This document shows positions 18,825-35,131 of a DNA stretch of 64,000 nt, one piece after another. The position numbers and the translations under genes were made by a program. The notes under the pieces are model-generated. The model saw only the letters and a list, made by a program, of their open reading frames with translations, had not been told where the DNA came from and made no database searches. Source of the DNA: an uncultured Sphingomonadaceae bacterium (lineage in GTDB: Bacteria > Pseudomonadota > Alphaproteobacteria > Sphingomonadales > Sphingomonadaceae); assembly GCA_947499975.1 (NCBI GenBank), contig CANMQE010000002.1:372001-436000 (forward strand), written 5' to 3'. The first letter of the stretch is position 1; each line of letters starts with the position of its first letter.

Positions 18825-20999
18825 TCAGAAGCTGGCCCGTGCCGTCAGCTTGAAATTGCGGCCCGGCATCGGAACGAATTCCTTCGTGAAGCTGGTGTGG
18901 CGGCGGCCTTCGACATCGAAGATATTGTCCACCTGCGCCATGATCGTCAGGTTCTCGCGCCCTTCGAAGGGGTGCCAGCCCAGTGACGCGTTGACCATGG
19001 TGAACCCATCGGTCGGCGTCTCGAACGGGGAAACGTCATCCTGGCCGTCGTACCATTCCACCTCGGTACGAAGGTCGAAGTGTTCCCAGCGACCCTCCAG
19101 CGCGCCATAGAGGCTGAGGGGCGGGATGCGCGGCGCATTGGTGCCGTCGTCAAGTTCCACCCTGGTATAGGCACCGCGAACGTCGCCCAGCAGCGAGAAG
19201 TCCCGGCCCTCGATCAGCGGGAAGGTGATCTGGGCTTCTGCCCCCCACTGGTCTGCATCCTGCTGCATGAAGGCGAAGACCGGCAGATCGTCCTCTTCCG
19301 CGCCGGTTCCGGCGAGGTAGATGAAGTCGCCGAACCAGTTGCGATAGACGCTGGCGTTGACCTTCACTTCGCCGATTTCACCGCGAACGTAGCCTTCCGT
19401 GCCCCAGCTGCTTTCTTCCACCAGCGCGGGGTTTCCGATCTCGAACTGCTGCGTGGCGATGTGCGGGCCTTCGGCGAACAGCTCTGCTGCTGTAGGCGCG
19501 CGTTCGGTGTGAGAGACGTTCAGCCCGGCGCGGAAATCATCGAACAGGGTGAAGCCGCCACCGACGGACGCGGAGATCGTGTCGAAGTCGCGCTGCAAGC
19601 CAAGTGTCAATGCCTCGATCTCGGTGTTCTCGTAACGCACGCCCGCTTCCAGTTCGACGGGGCCGAAGTAGAATTCCTGCAGGGTGAAGAGCGCGATCGT
19701 TTCCAAATTGTTGGGCGGGATGTATGCCTCTGCCCCGGTAGCGACGAATTTCTGGGCGGAGAACTGCGCACCTGTCGCGCCGCTCCAGTTGCCCATGCGC
19801 GATTGCACCAGCTCCACGCGGCCTTCCACGCCCTGAACATCGAATACGGTGCCGATCTCGGCACCTTCGAATTCGGTGTGGGTATAATCGGAATAGCCGA
19901 CGCGCGACTGGACGGAATCGAAGAAGCCATCGCCCAGATCGATGTTGGCGCGGAAATCGGCGCGATAGCGCTTCAGGCCGATGGAAACGGCCTCCTCGCC
20001 TTCCTCCTCGCCCGCTTCTTCGCCATGCTCCTCCTCATCATGCTCTTCCTCGCCATGATGGTGATGCCCCACTCCGGGCGCGCCGGGCACGCCGTAATTG
20101 GTGTCGTAATAATCGAACGACACGCCGAAATTGCTCTCGCCTGAGAAGATGGCAAAGCCCGTTCCGGCAGACCACGTCTCGGTATAGGTGTTGGGCACGG
20201 TGCCGGCGATATTGGCGGCCTCGCGCAGTTCCTCAGCTTCCTCGAATTCGCCCTCTTCCTCTTCCTCGGCCGCGTCAGCCAGCAGGTCTGCACGCAGCGT
20301 GTCGGATGCAGCGAAGCCCGGGATCTCGATGTCATCCGTGTTGCGATAGGAACCGTCGACATGGAAGACGATATTGTCGGTCACCTTCGTGTCGAGCGAG
20401 ACGCCGCCTTCCAGCAGGCCGGTCGCGCTATCGATGCCCGCCAGCATGTCGAGGTGAAAGGGTTCGTCCGGCACGCCGGGCGGAATTCGCTTGGTAATCA
20501 CGTTCACCGCGCCGCCGACGGCCTGGCTGCCATAAAGCAGCACGGCCGGTCCGCGCAGCACCTCGATGCGCTCCGCGATCAGGGGGTCGGCGGCCACGGC
20601 GTGATCGTCCGACGCGCCCGAGGCATCGATGGTGCCGATGTCGTTGATGAGGACGCGGACACGATCTCCGCCAAACCCGCGCAGGATGGGGCGCGACGCG
20701 CCGGGGGTGAAACCGCTCGCCTCCACGCCGGGCAGGCTGGCGAGAATATCACCCACCTGGCCCGCGCTTTCGCGCTGCAACTGCATGCCTGAAAGCACCG
20801 AGGTGCCGGCCACCACGTCCAGCCGGTCAACGCCGCTGGCGGTGACATAGATATCGCCGTGGAAGTCATCGTTGGATGGATCTCCACGTTCATTGGCGGG
20901 GGCCTCGGCGCGGGTTTCAGGATCCTGCGGCGCCTCCTGCGCCAAGGCATGAGATGGAATAACAACACTTGCCAGAAGCAGGGCGGTCTTGCGGATCAT
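18825..20999 (-). CDS. TonB-dependent outer-membrane receptor, ZnuD-like, with His/Glu-rich loops
   Basis: A 724-residue TonB-dependent receptor. Signal peptide at about 1-20 (ending ALAQ), plug domain at about 50-165 (SAGQVGDILASLPGVEASGF, RVLINDIGTIDASG), 22-strand barrel, and a terminal Phe (TARASF). Two barrel insertions are striking: an acidic one near 243-258 and a loop at about 309-341 with four consecutive His (312-315) followed by alternating Glu/His. Such loops, and the overall plug, resemble the zinc receptor ZnuD, so zinc or another divalent metal is the inferred substrate. Candidate operators lie in the 95-bp leader between gltX and this gene. Confidence 0.88.
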   Translation of the reverse strand: MIRKTALLLASVVIPSHALAQEAPQDPETRAEAPANERGDPSNDDFHGDIYVTASGVDRLDVVAGTSVLSGMQLQRESAGQVGDILASLPGVEASGFTPGASRPILRGFGGDRVRVLINDIGTIDASGASDDHAVAADPLIAERIEVLRGPAVLLYGSQAVGGAVNVITKRIPPGVPDEPFHLDMLAGIDSATGLLEGGVSLDTKVTDNIVFHVDGSYRNTDDIEIPGFAASDTLRADLLADAAEEEEEGEFEEAEELREAANIAGTVPNTYTETWSAGTGFAIFSGESNFGVSFDYYDTNYGVPGAPGVGHHHHGEEEHDEEEHGEEAGEEEGEEAVSIGLKRYRADFRANIDLGDGFFDSVQSRVGYSDYTHTEFEGAEIGTVFDVQGVEGRVELVQSRMGNWSGATGAQFSAQKFVATGAEAYIPPNNLETIALFTLQEFYFGPVELEAGVRYENTEIEALTLGLQRDFDTISASVGGGFTLFDDFRAGLNVSHTERAPTAAELFAEGPHIATQQFEIGNPALVEESSWGTEGYVRGEIGEVKVNASVYRNWFGDFIYLAGTGAEEDDLPVFAFMQQDADQWGAEAQITFPLIEGRDFSLLGDVRGAYTRVELDDGTNAPRIPPLSLYGALEGRWEHFDLRTEVEWYDGQDDVSPFETPTDGFTMVNASLGWHPFEGRENLTIMAQVDNIFDVEGRRHTSFTKEFVPMPGRNFKLTARASF

Positions 21000-21017
21000 G
21001 AAATACTCACTCGATCA

Positions 21018-21036
21018 AAGGTTACGATGTATCATT
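21018..21036. promoter_or_regulatory. Possible Zur-like operator in the TonB receptor leader
   Basis: An imperfect 19-nt dyad, on the minus strand AATGATAC-ATC-GTAACCTT, with 6 of 8 arm positions complementary. It lies 19-37 nt upstream of the receptor start codon. Its outline (AATG..TA...TA.C) recalls alphaproteobacterial Zur boxes, but it is degenerate and the assignment depends on the ZnuD-like nature of the gene. Confidence 0.3.
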
Positions 21037-21058
21037 GCGCATCTAGAGGATGCGCAAT
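21034..21058. repeat. Perfect palindrome upstream of the TonB receptor
   Basis: Perfect 10-bp arms ATTGCGCATC (21034-21043) and GATGCGCAAT (21049-21058) surround TAGAG. It lies between the gltX stop and the receptor start. No T-run follows on the minus strand, so it may be an operator or a leader stem-loop rather than a terminator for gltX. Confidence 0.6.
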
Positions 21059-21094
21059 TAACTTCAAGTGAGCATCCGCACAAAACTGCATTTA

Positions 21095-22426
21095 TCAGCC
21101 CCGCGCAGCGGCCTGCAGGCGGACGCGAGCCTCATCCTCCCCGATCAGCGGCAGGAGCTCGCCCATATCGGGGCCGTGATCCATTCCCGTCAGCGCCTGT
21201 CGCAGCGGCAGGAACAGGGACTTGCCTTTGCGCCCGGTCGCTTCTTTCACCGCGGCGGTGAGATCACGCCAGGGCGTCTGCGTCCACACCAGCACGTCGG
21301 CAGCCATTGCAAGATAGGCGCGGGTTTCCGCATCGAACTCTGGCTGCGATACGGGACCCGTCACAATGCTCCACCACTCTGCGGCGTCGCCCACCTTTTC
21401 GAGGTTGGGCCTGATTGCTTGCCATGCGGCGGCATCCATCCCTGCGGGCAGGCGCGCTGCAACTGCATCGTAATCCAGCTGGTGGACGATGGCGGCATTG
21501 ATCCTGTCCAGTTCCGTATCGTCGAACTTCGCGGGCGCACGGCCGAAGGTGGAAAGGTCGAAGCTTTCCACCAGCGCCTTGCGCGTGGCGATCGGCTCGA
21601 CGGGCTTGCTCGTCCCCAAGCGAGCGAGCAGGGCTATCAGGGCCTCGGGTTCTATGCCGCGGTCGCGAAAGGCGTCGCAGCCCAGCGATCCCAGCCGTTT
21701 CGAAAGCTTGCCTTCCTTGCCCACCAACAGCGCCTCATGCGCGAAACGCGGGGGTTCGGCATTTAGCGCGGTGAACATCTGTACCTGCACTGCGGTGTTC
21801 GAAACATGGTCTTCCCCGCGCAGCACATCGGTGATGCCCATGGCGATATCGTCAACGCAGCTTGGCAGCATGTAGAGCCACGATCCATCGGCGCGGCGGA
21901 TTACCGGATCGGAAAGCTGCGCCGCATCGAATTTCTGCGGCCCGCGCACGCCATCGTCCCAGCCAATGGGCTCGTCATGGTCCAGCTTGAACCGCCAGTG
22001 CGGCGCCACGCCTTCGGCTTCCTTCCCGGCCCGCTCCTCTTCTCCCATGGAAAGGGCTGCGCGGTCGTAAATCGGTGGCAGCCCGCGCCCGAGCTGGATC
22101 TTGCGCTTCAGATCGAGTTCCTGCGCAGTCTCATAGGCGGGGTAAACGCGGCCAGCGGCTTTCAGCCTTTCGAACGCTGCCTCATATTCCGTCAGCCGTT
22201 CGGATTGGCGTTCCTCGGCTTCGGGCGTCAGGCCCAGCCATGCAAGATCCTGCCTGATCGCTTCGATATAGCGCTCCTCGCTGCGTTCCGCATCGGTATC
22301 GTCGATACGCAGCACAAACTGGCCGCCAGCCTTGCGCGCCAGCATCCAGTTATGCAGCGCAGTACGGATATTGCCGACATGCAGGCGGCCCGTGGGAGAG
22401 GGGGCGAAGCGGGTTTTGACAGTCAT
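21095..22426 (-). CDS. gltX: Glutamate--tRNA ligase
   Basis: A 443-residue class I aminoacyl-tRNA synthetase that charges tRNA with glutamate. The HIGH-type motif is HVGN (16-19) in FAPSPTGRLHVGNIRTALHNW and the KMSKS-type motif is KLSKR in GKEGKLSKRLGSLG. Catalytic DTD is present in LRIDDTDAERS, and the C-terminal helical anticodon-binding domain is complete. Many alphaproteobacteria carry two gltX genes of differing specificity; this shorter form with HVGN could be either, and a second copy is not in the window. Confidence 0.95.
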   Translation of the reverse strand: MTVKTRFAPSPTGRLHVGNIRTALHNWMLARKAGGQFVLRIDDTDAERSEERYIEAIRQDLAWLGLTPEAEERQSERLTEYEAAFERLKAAGRVYPAYETAQELDLKRKIQLGRGLPPIYDRAALSMGEEERAGKEAEGVAPHWRFKLDHDEPIGWDDGVRGPQKFDAAQLSDPVIRRADGSWLYMLPSCVDDIAMGITDVLRGEDHVSNTAVQVQMFTALNAEPPRFAHEALLVGKEGKLSKRLGSLGCDAFRDRGIEPEALIALLARLGTSKPVEPIATRKALVESFDLSTFGRAPAKFDDTELDRINAAIVHQLDYDAVAARLPAGMDAAAWQAIRPNLEKVGDAAEWWSIVTGPVSQPEFDAETRAYLAMAADVLVWTQTPWRDLTAAVKEATGRKGKSLFLPLRQALTGMDHGPDMGELLPLIGEDEARVRLQAAARG

Positions 22427-22503
22427 CCGGCGCGGTTAGCCCGCTTGCCAGCAGGCGACAAGCTGTAGGCGGCGATGGGCTGCCCCGGTCTACAAGGCGC
22501 GCA

Positions 22504-22968
22504 TCACGGCGCAGAGGAAATTGCTGCTACGCTTTCGCGTGTTACTTCAAACAAGCGGTCATGCCGTTCTCGCCGGATCAGTCCATCCAGTATCGCGGCG
22601 AACGCTGCCCTGTCGCCCGCTCGCGCGGCCTCGGCCATGTGCGCAAACACTGCCTCGTCCGGCGTGAGCGCGTGGCAGCACGGGCGCGAGATCATTACAT
22701 TCTCGGGCCAGGCGCGCGCGCAGGTGCGGGCAAAATCCAGGATCGCTTTTGCCGCGGTGATCGATTCGAGCCTGCGCGTAAGCTCGACAAGCGGATCGTG
22801 ATTGCCTGCCACGCAGCTGGCCATCAGGCGCAGGCCCATCACCAGCGTCATTGCCGTGCCGGAAAACTGGCTGGCCATCGGTGGCTTTAGAAGGCCAGCA
22901 ACAATTTCGCCCCGCGAAGCTGCAGGGGAGCGGGAATCGGCGGGCTGGAAGCGTGATCGTTCGAACAT
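22504..22968 (-). CDS. Small hypothetical protein (DUF6628-like) behind Fur-like boxes
   Basis: A 154-residue protein of unknown function. No signal peptide. It has a mid-section of hydrophobic helices (TAMTLVMGLRLMASCVAGN) and a Cys-Cys motif in SRPCCHALTPDEAVFAHM, a pattern that I associate with the sphingomonad family DUF6628, from memory and unverified. ATG at 22968 is preferred over the in-frame ATG at 22998: AAAAGG lies about 10 nt upstream, and the longer form would put the start inside a palindromic operator-like site. Two such sites upstream suggest iron-responsive control. Confidence 0.65.
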   Translation of the reverse strand: MFERSRFQPADSRSPAASRGEIVAGLLKPPMASQFSGTAMTLVMGLRLMASCVAGNHDPLVELTRRLESITAAKAILDFARTCARAWPENVMISRPCCHALTPDEAVFAHMAEAARAGDRAAFAAILDGLIRRERHDRLFEVTRESVAAISSAP

Positions 22969-22980
22969 GTGAGAAGCCTT

Positions 22981-22999
22981 TTTGCAAACCATTCGCAAA
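22981..22999. promoter_or_regulatory. Fur-box-like dyad, proximal
   Basis: TTTGCAAACCATTCGCAAA is a 19-nt dyad (TTTGC.AA...TT.GCAAA, 7 of 8 arm positions symmetric). It ends 13 nt before the start codon of the minus-strand small gene, where a bound repressor would block transcription. Assignment to Fur is inferred from its length and GCAA/TTGC half-sites. Confidence 0.45.
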
Positions 23000-23023
23000 C
23001 TAGCCTAGCGGTCCTGCGAGCAA

Positions 23024-23040
23024 TTGCAACTCACTCGCAA
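23024..23040. promoter_or_regulatory. Fur-box-like dyad, distal
   Basis: TTGCAACTCACTCGCAA has TTGC and GCAA half-sites nine nucleotides apart, the same geometry as the proximal dyad 43 bp away. It partly overlaps a second dyad, TCGCAAT (23035-23041) with ATTGCGA (23049-23055), that runs into the stop codon of the lipoprotein gene and could also act as its terminator stem. Confidence 0.4.
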
Positions 23041-23046
23041 TAGCGA

Positions 23047-23541
23047 TTATTGCGAATAAAGCGTGAGGCTGTGACCGCCGCCCTCGATCAATATTCCATT
23101 TGAAGGCGTGCGGCCCACCGATTCGGCGAGGTCCAGCACGCGCGCTACGTCGCTCAGGCGCGGCGGAATGCCGATCGCGCAGACAGGGGGCGGGGTTTCC
23201 AGCGGTGTCATTGGTCCGTCAGGTCTTGCTGTGCCGGTGTCCAGCGTGAAACCGTCGATACGATAGCCGAAGGCGAAGTTCGCGCAGCGCGGCTCCCACC
23301 AGATTTCCGTATCGTCGGCGCTGAGAGCCAGGCCATAAGGTTCATCCAGCGGTTGCCCGTCGATGCCCGCGACACGCCACTCGCCAGCAAGGGTCTCTAC
23401 GGGCGAGAGCGGGCTGGCGGGCGGCGCGGGAGGAGGGCTCTCGATCCCGCCTGGCGCGGGAAGGGTGGTGACCTGCTCTTCAGGCTCGCTCTCTTGAGAG
23501 CAGGCTGCGAGGGCAAGAACCGCAAGTGCGACAAGTCTCAT
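23047..23541 (-). CDS. META-like lipoprotein
   Basis: A 164-residue predicted lipoprotein. The N terminus MRLVALAVLALAAC is a type II signal peptide with Cys14 as the lipidation site; a Pro/Glu-rich linker follows (about 15-48). The folded part starts LAGEWRVAGIDGQPL, the opening pattern of META/HslJ domains, and contains WWEPRCANFAFGYRIDG in place of the usual GCN core. Likely anchored to the outer membrane. Function unknown. It stands alone between the rpoC terminator and the DUF6628-like gene. Confidence 0.72.
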   Translation of the reverse strand: MRLVALAVLALAACSQESEPEEQVTTLPAPGGIESPPPAPPASPLSPVETLAGEWRVAGIDGQPLDEPYGLALSADDTEIWWEPRCANFAFGYRIDGFTLDTGTARPDGPMTPLETPPPVCAIGIPPRLSDVARVLDLAESVGRTPSNGILIEGGGHSLTLYSQ

Positions 23542-23565
23542 GGCGTTTTATTACTCTAGACAAAG

Positions 23566-23602
23566 AAAAAGGCCCCGGTGGATCGCTCCGCCGGGGCCTT
23601 TT
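23566..23602 (-). terminator. Rho-independent terminator of rpoBC
   Basis: A GC-rich stem, GGCCCCGG paired with CCGGGGCC, is flanked by A5 on one side and T4 on the other (AAAAAGGCCCCGG ... CCGGGGCCTTTT). It starts about 25 bp after the rpoC stop. The flanks make it work for either strand, but no convergent plus-strand gene is present, so it serves rpoC. Confidence 0.9.
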
Positions 23603-23626
23603 GCATGATCATCGAGAGATTACCGA

Positions 23627-28030
<4,404 letters not shown>

Positions 28031-28059
28031 AGTTCGAATTCCCTTGGGGGGATTAACAC

Positions 28060-28113
28060 AGGGTTGGCGGGGAGGCGGCCCGGCCTTTTCAGGCTTGTGG
28101 GCCGCCTAACCCT
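28060..28113 (-). repeat. Stem-loop in the rpoB-rpoC gap
   Basis: Perfect 9-bp arms AGGCGGCCC (28073-28081) and GGGCCGCCT (28099-28107), with outer AGGGTT (28060-28065) and AACCCT (28108-28113) able to extend the stem, lie between rpoB and rpoC. No T-run follows. It may be an RNA-processing or attenuating hairpin in the rpoBC mRNA. Confidence 0.55.
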
Positions 28114-28114
28114 G

Positions 28115-32290
<4,176 letters not shown>

Positions 32291-32662
32291 ATGAAAGCCG
32301 TGGCCTCTTTTTCGCGTGTAGGCATGAGTGCATCGTGCACCAGCCGGGAAATCGTGATCTAAACCGTTACGGTGCGGGAAAACGCAAGACAGGCCGAACG
32401 CGCGAAAGGCCGCAAGTAGGCGCACCCCGGTGGGCGCTGCCGCTGCAGCCTTGGTTCTTCATGTCTCACGCAGATGCCGAAACTTCCGTTCCTGGATGTG
32501 CCCCCGCGTAAAGGCTCACCTTGCTCGAAGTTCTTCGACGATGGGGACCACATAGGTGCCCGCACGAGTCGGGTCAATGGGCGGTCTGTACTGATTGGCG
32601 AACGAGGTAGAGCGGTTCTGGCAGGCACCGCCGGTCCCGCCTGCCGGATAACCCGATCCGTC
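32291..32662 (-). other. Leader region between ftsK and rpoB
   Basis: This 372-bp stretch has no convincing gene. Near ftsK a hairpin can form from GGCAGGC (32620-32626) and GCCTGCC (32639-32645), with outer GGTT/AACC pairs, but no T-run follows. Nearer rpoB a weak promoter-like pair is visible on the minus strand: TTGCGT (complement of 32382-32387) and GTTTAG/TTTAGA (complement of about 32358-32364) with a 17-18 nt spacer. It would leave a 5' leader of roughly 65 nt. I see no ribosomal-protein binding structure that I can recognise. Confidence 0.45.
32355..32390 (-). promoter_or_regulatory. Possible rpoBC promoter
   Basis: On the minus strand, TTGCGT is followed after 17 nt by GTTTAG. This is a weak match to the sigma-70 pattern of alphaproteobacteria (TTGAC-like -35), in the only non-coding stretch before rpoB. 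Alternatives within the leader cannot be excluded. Confidence 0.25.
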
Positions 32663-35017
32663 CTACAACGGATTGCCGTCCCGATCGCGGAAGATCTCGC
32701 GACGGCCCACGTGGTTGGCGGGCCCGACGAGGCCTTCGCTTTCCATGCGTTCGATCAGCTTGGCCGCGGTGTTGTAGCCGATGCCCATCTGGCGCTGCAG
32801 CCACGAGCCCGACGCCTTCTGGTTCTCGATCACGAACTGGCAGGCCTGGCGGTACTTGCGCTCTTCCGGGTTGTCGGACGCGGTGACATCGTCATCGAAA
32901 GACAGGCCGCCGTCCTCCGGCTCTTCTGTCACGCTGTCGACATAGGCCGGCTCACCCTGGTCGCGCCAATGCTGTGCCACCTTCTCCACCTCTTCGTCGC
33001 TGACGAACGGGCCGTGCACGCGCTTGATCGCGCCGGTGTTGGGCTTGAAAAGCATGTCGCCCTTGCCCAGCAACTGCTCCGCGCCCTGTTCGCCAAGGAT
33101 GGTGCGGCTGTCGATGCGGCTGGTGACGTTGAAGCTGATACGGGTGGGCAAATTGGCCTTGATGACGCCGGTAATCACGTCGACCGACGGGCGCTGCGTC
33201 GCCATGATAAGGTGGATGCCCGCCGCGCGGCTCTTTTGCGAAAGGCGCTGGATCAGCACTTCGATTTCCTTGCCGACCACCACCATCAGGTCTGCCAGCT
33301 CGTCCACGATCAGCACGATCTGCGGCAGGACCTCGTAATCGAGTTCCGCCTCTTCCACGATGGCTTCGCCGGTTTCGGGGTCGTAGCCTGTCTGCACGGT
33401 GCGCTTCAGCGGCTTGCCCTTGGCTGCGGCGGCGGCCACGCGCTCGTTGAAGCTGTGCAGGTTGCGCGCGCCGATCTCGCTCATCATGCGATAGCGCTTC
33501 TCCATCTCCTCCACGGCCCATTTCAGGGATCGGACCGACTTGTGCGGCTCCGTCACCACGGGCGCGAGAAGGTGGGGAATGTCGTCGTAGCTTTTCAGCT
33601 CCAGCACCTTGGGATCGATCAGGATCAGGCGGCATTCGGCAGGCGTGAACTTGTAGAGCAGGCTGAGCAGGATCGCGTTCAGTCCCACGGATTTGCCGGA
33701 GCCGGTGGTGCCCGCCACCAGCAGGTGCGGCATGGCGGCAAGATCGGCCACGATGGGATCGCCGGATATACCCTTGCCCAGGATGATCGGCAGGCCGCCC
33801 TTCGCATCGACAAAGGCCTCGCTCTCGCACAACTCGCGGAAATTCACGGTTTGACGGTTGGAGTTGGGCAGTTCGATACCCATCACCGTCTTGCCCGGAA
33901 TGGGCGCCACGCGCGCGCTGATCGCGCTCATGTTGCGGGCGATATCCTCGGCCAGGCCCACCACGCGGCTGGCCTTGATGCCGGGTGCCGGTTCCAGCTC
34001 GTACATGGTGACCACCGGGCCGGTCTTCACCGCCGTGATCTCGCCCTTGACGTTGAAGTCGTCGAGAACGGTTTCCAGCAGGCGGGCGTTGCGTTCCAGC
34101 GCCAGCTTGTCGAGCGGTGGCGCCTGATTGGTTTCGCCTTCTTCCAGCAGATCGAGGCTGGGCAGGTCGTAATCGGCGAACATGTCCTTCTGCTGCGTCT
34201 TGGACGAAGGCTTTGCCCGGCGCGGCGGCGCGGCAGGATCGGCGATTTCCACCGGTCTGCGATCGGCAAAGGGCGATGCGCCCGCAGCTTCGTCATCATC
34301 GTCGTTCGACGGTTTCGCGCGGGCACGGCGGGCCTTGGGCCGCTCCTGCTCGTCGGGTTTGAAAGGGTTTGCCGGGGCGGAAAGGCGCGGGAAACGGCTG
34401 GCCCAGTCGGGCAGGGTCAACAGGCTGGCCCAGTCCACCGCGAATATCCGGCCCGCCAGCAGCGCGCCGCCGGCAAGGCAGGCAAGTCCGCCTGCAAGGA
34501 TCGCCCAGAAACGGCCGCCTTCCGGCAGCAGTTCTGCCAGCGCCTCCAGCCCGTTTTCGCCCAGCAATCCGGCGAGGCCGCCAAAGCCCGCTGGCCAGCT
34601 GTGTTCGCGCGGATCGGTAACCAGCGAAATCGCGGTGGACAGCAGCAGCATCGCCACCAGCAGGATGGCGACGGTGCGCCACCATGCACCGCCCCAGCGC
34701 TCGTCCTCCTCCGCATCGCGCCACAGCTTGCGGGCAAAGACATAGGTGAGCGGCAGGAACAGGATCGAGACCCAGCCGAATGCTGTCAGCGCCAGATCGG
34801 CCACGAATGCACCGGGCGCGCCCATCCAGTTATCTATGGTGTCTCCGGCGGCGGTGGATAGCGAGGGGTCAGTCTGGCTGTAGCTGACGAGGGACACGGC
34901 CAGGAACAGCGTGAAGGCGAACAATAGCACCGCGCCCGTAAGCTGCGCACTGCGCGCCAGCGAGCGACGAAAGGCGGCACGCCAGTCCGCGTTCTGCTTT
35001 GCGGCCCTGCTGGCCAT
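32663..35017 (-). CDS. ftsK: DNA translocase FtsK
   Basis: A 784-residue inner-membrane DNA pump that acts at the division septum and helps resolve chromosome dimers. Four TM segments lie within about residues 20-190, followed by a charged linker (about 200-290) shorter than in E. coli, then the alpha/beta motor with Walker A GTTGSGKS near 436-443, Walker B LILIDPK, and a C-terminal gamma winged helix (about 715-784, YNTAAKLIERMESEGLVGPANHVGRRE) that reads KOPS sites. ATG at 35017 is chosen: AAGGGGA is 6 nt upstream; an open extension to 35077 lacks this. Confidence 0.95.
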   Translation of the reverse strand: MASRAAKQNADWRAAFRRSLARSAQLTGAVLLFAFTLFLAVSLVSYSQTDPSLSTAAGDTIDNWMGAPGAFVADLALTAFGWVSILFLPLTYVFARKLWRDAEEDERWGGAWWRTVAILLVAMLLLSTAISLVTDPREHSWPAGFGGLAGLLGENGLEALAELLPEGGRFWAILAGGLACLAGGALLAGRIFAVDWASLLTLPDWASRFPRLSAPANPFKPDEQERPKARRARAKPSNDDDDEAAGASPFADRRPVEIADPAAPPRRAKPSSKTQQKDMFADYDLPSLDLLEEGETNQAPPLDKLALERNARLLETVLDDFNVKGEITAVKTGPVVTMYELEPAPGIKASRVVGLAEDIARNMSAISARVAPIPGKTVMGIELPNSNRQTVNFRELCESEAFVDAKGGLPIILGKGISGDPIVADLAAMPHLLVAGTTGSGKSVGLNAILLSLLYKFTPAECRLILIDPKVLELKSYDDIPHLLAPVVTEPHKSVRSLKWAVEEMEKRYRMMSEIGARNLHSFNERVAAAAAKGKPLKRTVQTGYDPETGEAIVEEAELDYEVLPQIVLIVDELADLMVVVGKEIEVLIQRLSQKSRAAGIHLIMATQRPSVDVITGVIKANLPTRISFNVTSRIDSRTILGEQGAEQLLGKGDMLFKPNTGAIKRVHGPFVSDEEVEKVAQHWRDQGEPAYVDSVTEEPEDGGLSFDDDVTASDNPEERKYRQACQFVIENQKASGSWLQRQMGIGYNTAAKLIERMESEGLVGPANHVGRREIFRDRDGNPL

Positions 35018-35131
35018 GGTCAATCCCCTTGCGATGCGTCCCGCTGGCAGAATCCCACAGGGGGACTCTCGGGTCAAATGTTTTGCTTTTGTTTTTCGGT
35101 CGGCGGAAGCGTCCGCGGTGAAAACCGGCTG

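Noticed and set aside
32291..32425. Possible 45-residue N-terminal extension of RpoB
   Set aside because: Does not resemble any RpoB N terminus; MAKK start at 32290 fits the family.
32359..32628. 89-codon minus-strand frame in the rpoB leader
   Set aside because: Low-complexity Arg/Pro/Ser composition, no ribosome binding site and overlaps the likely promoter.
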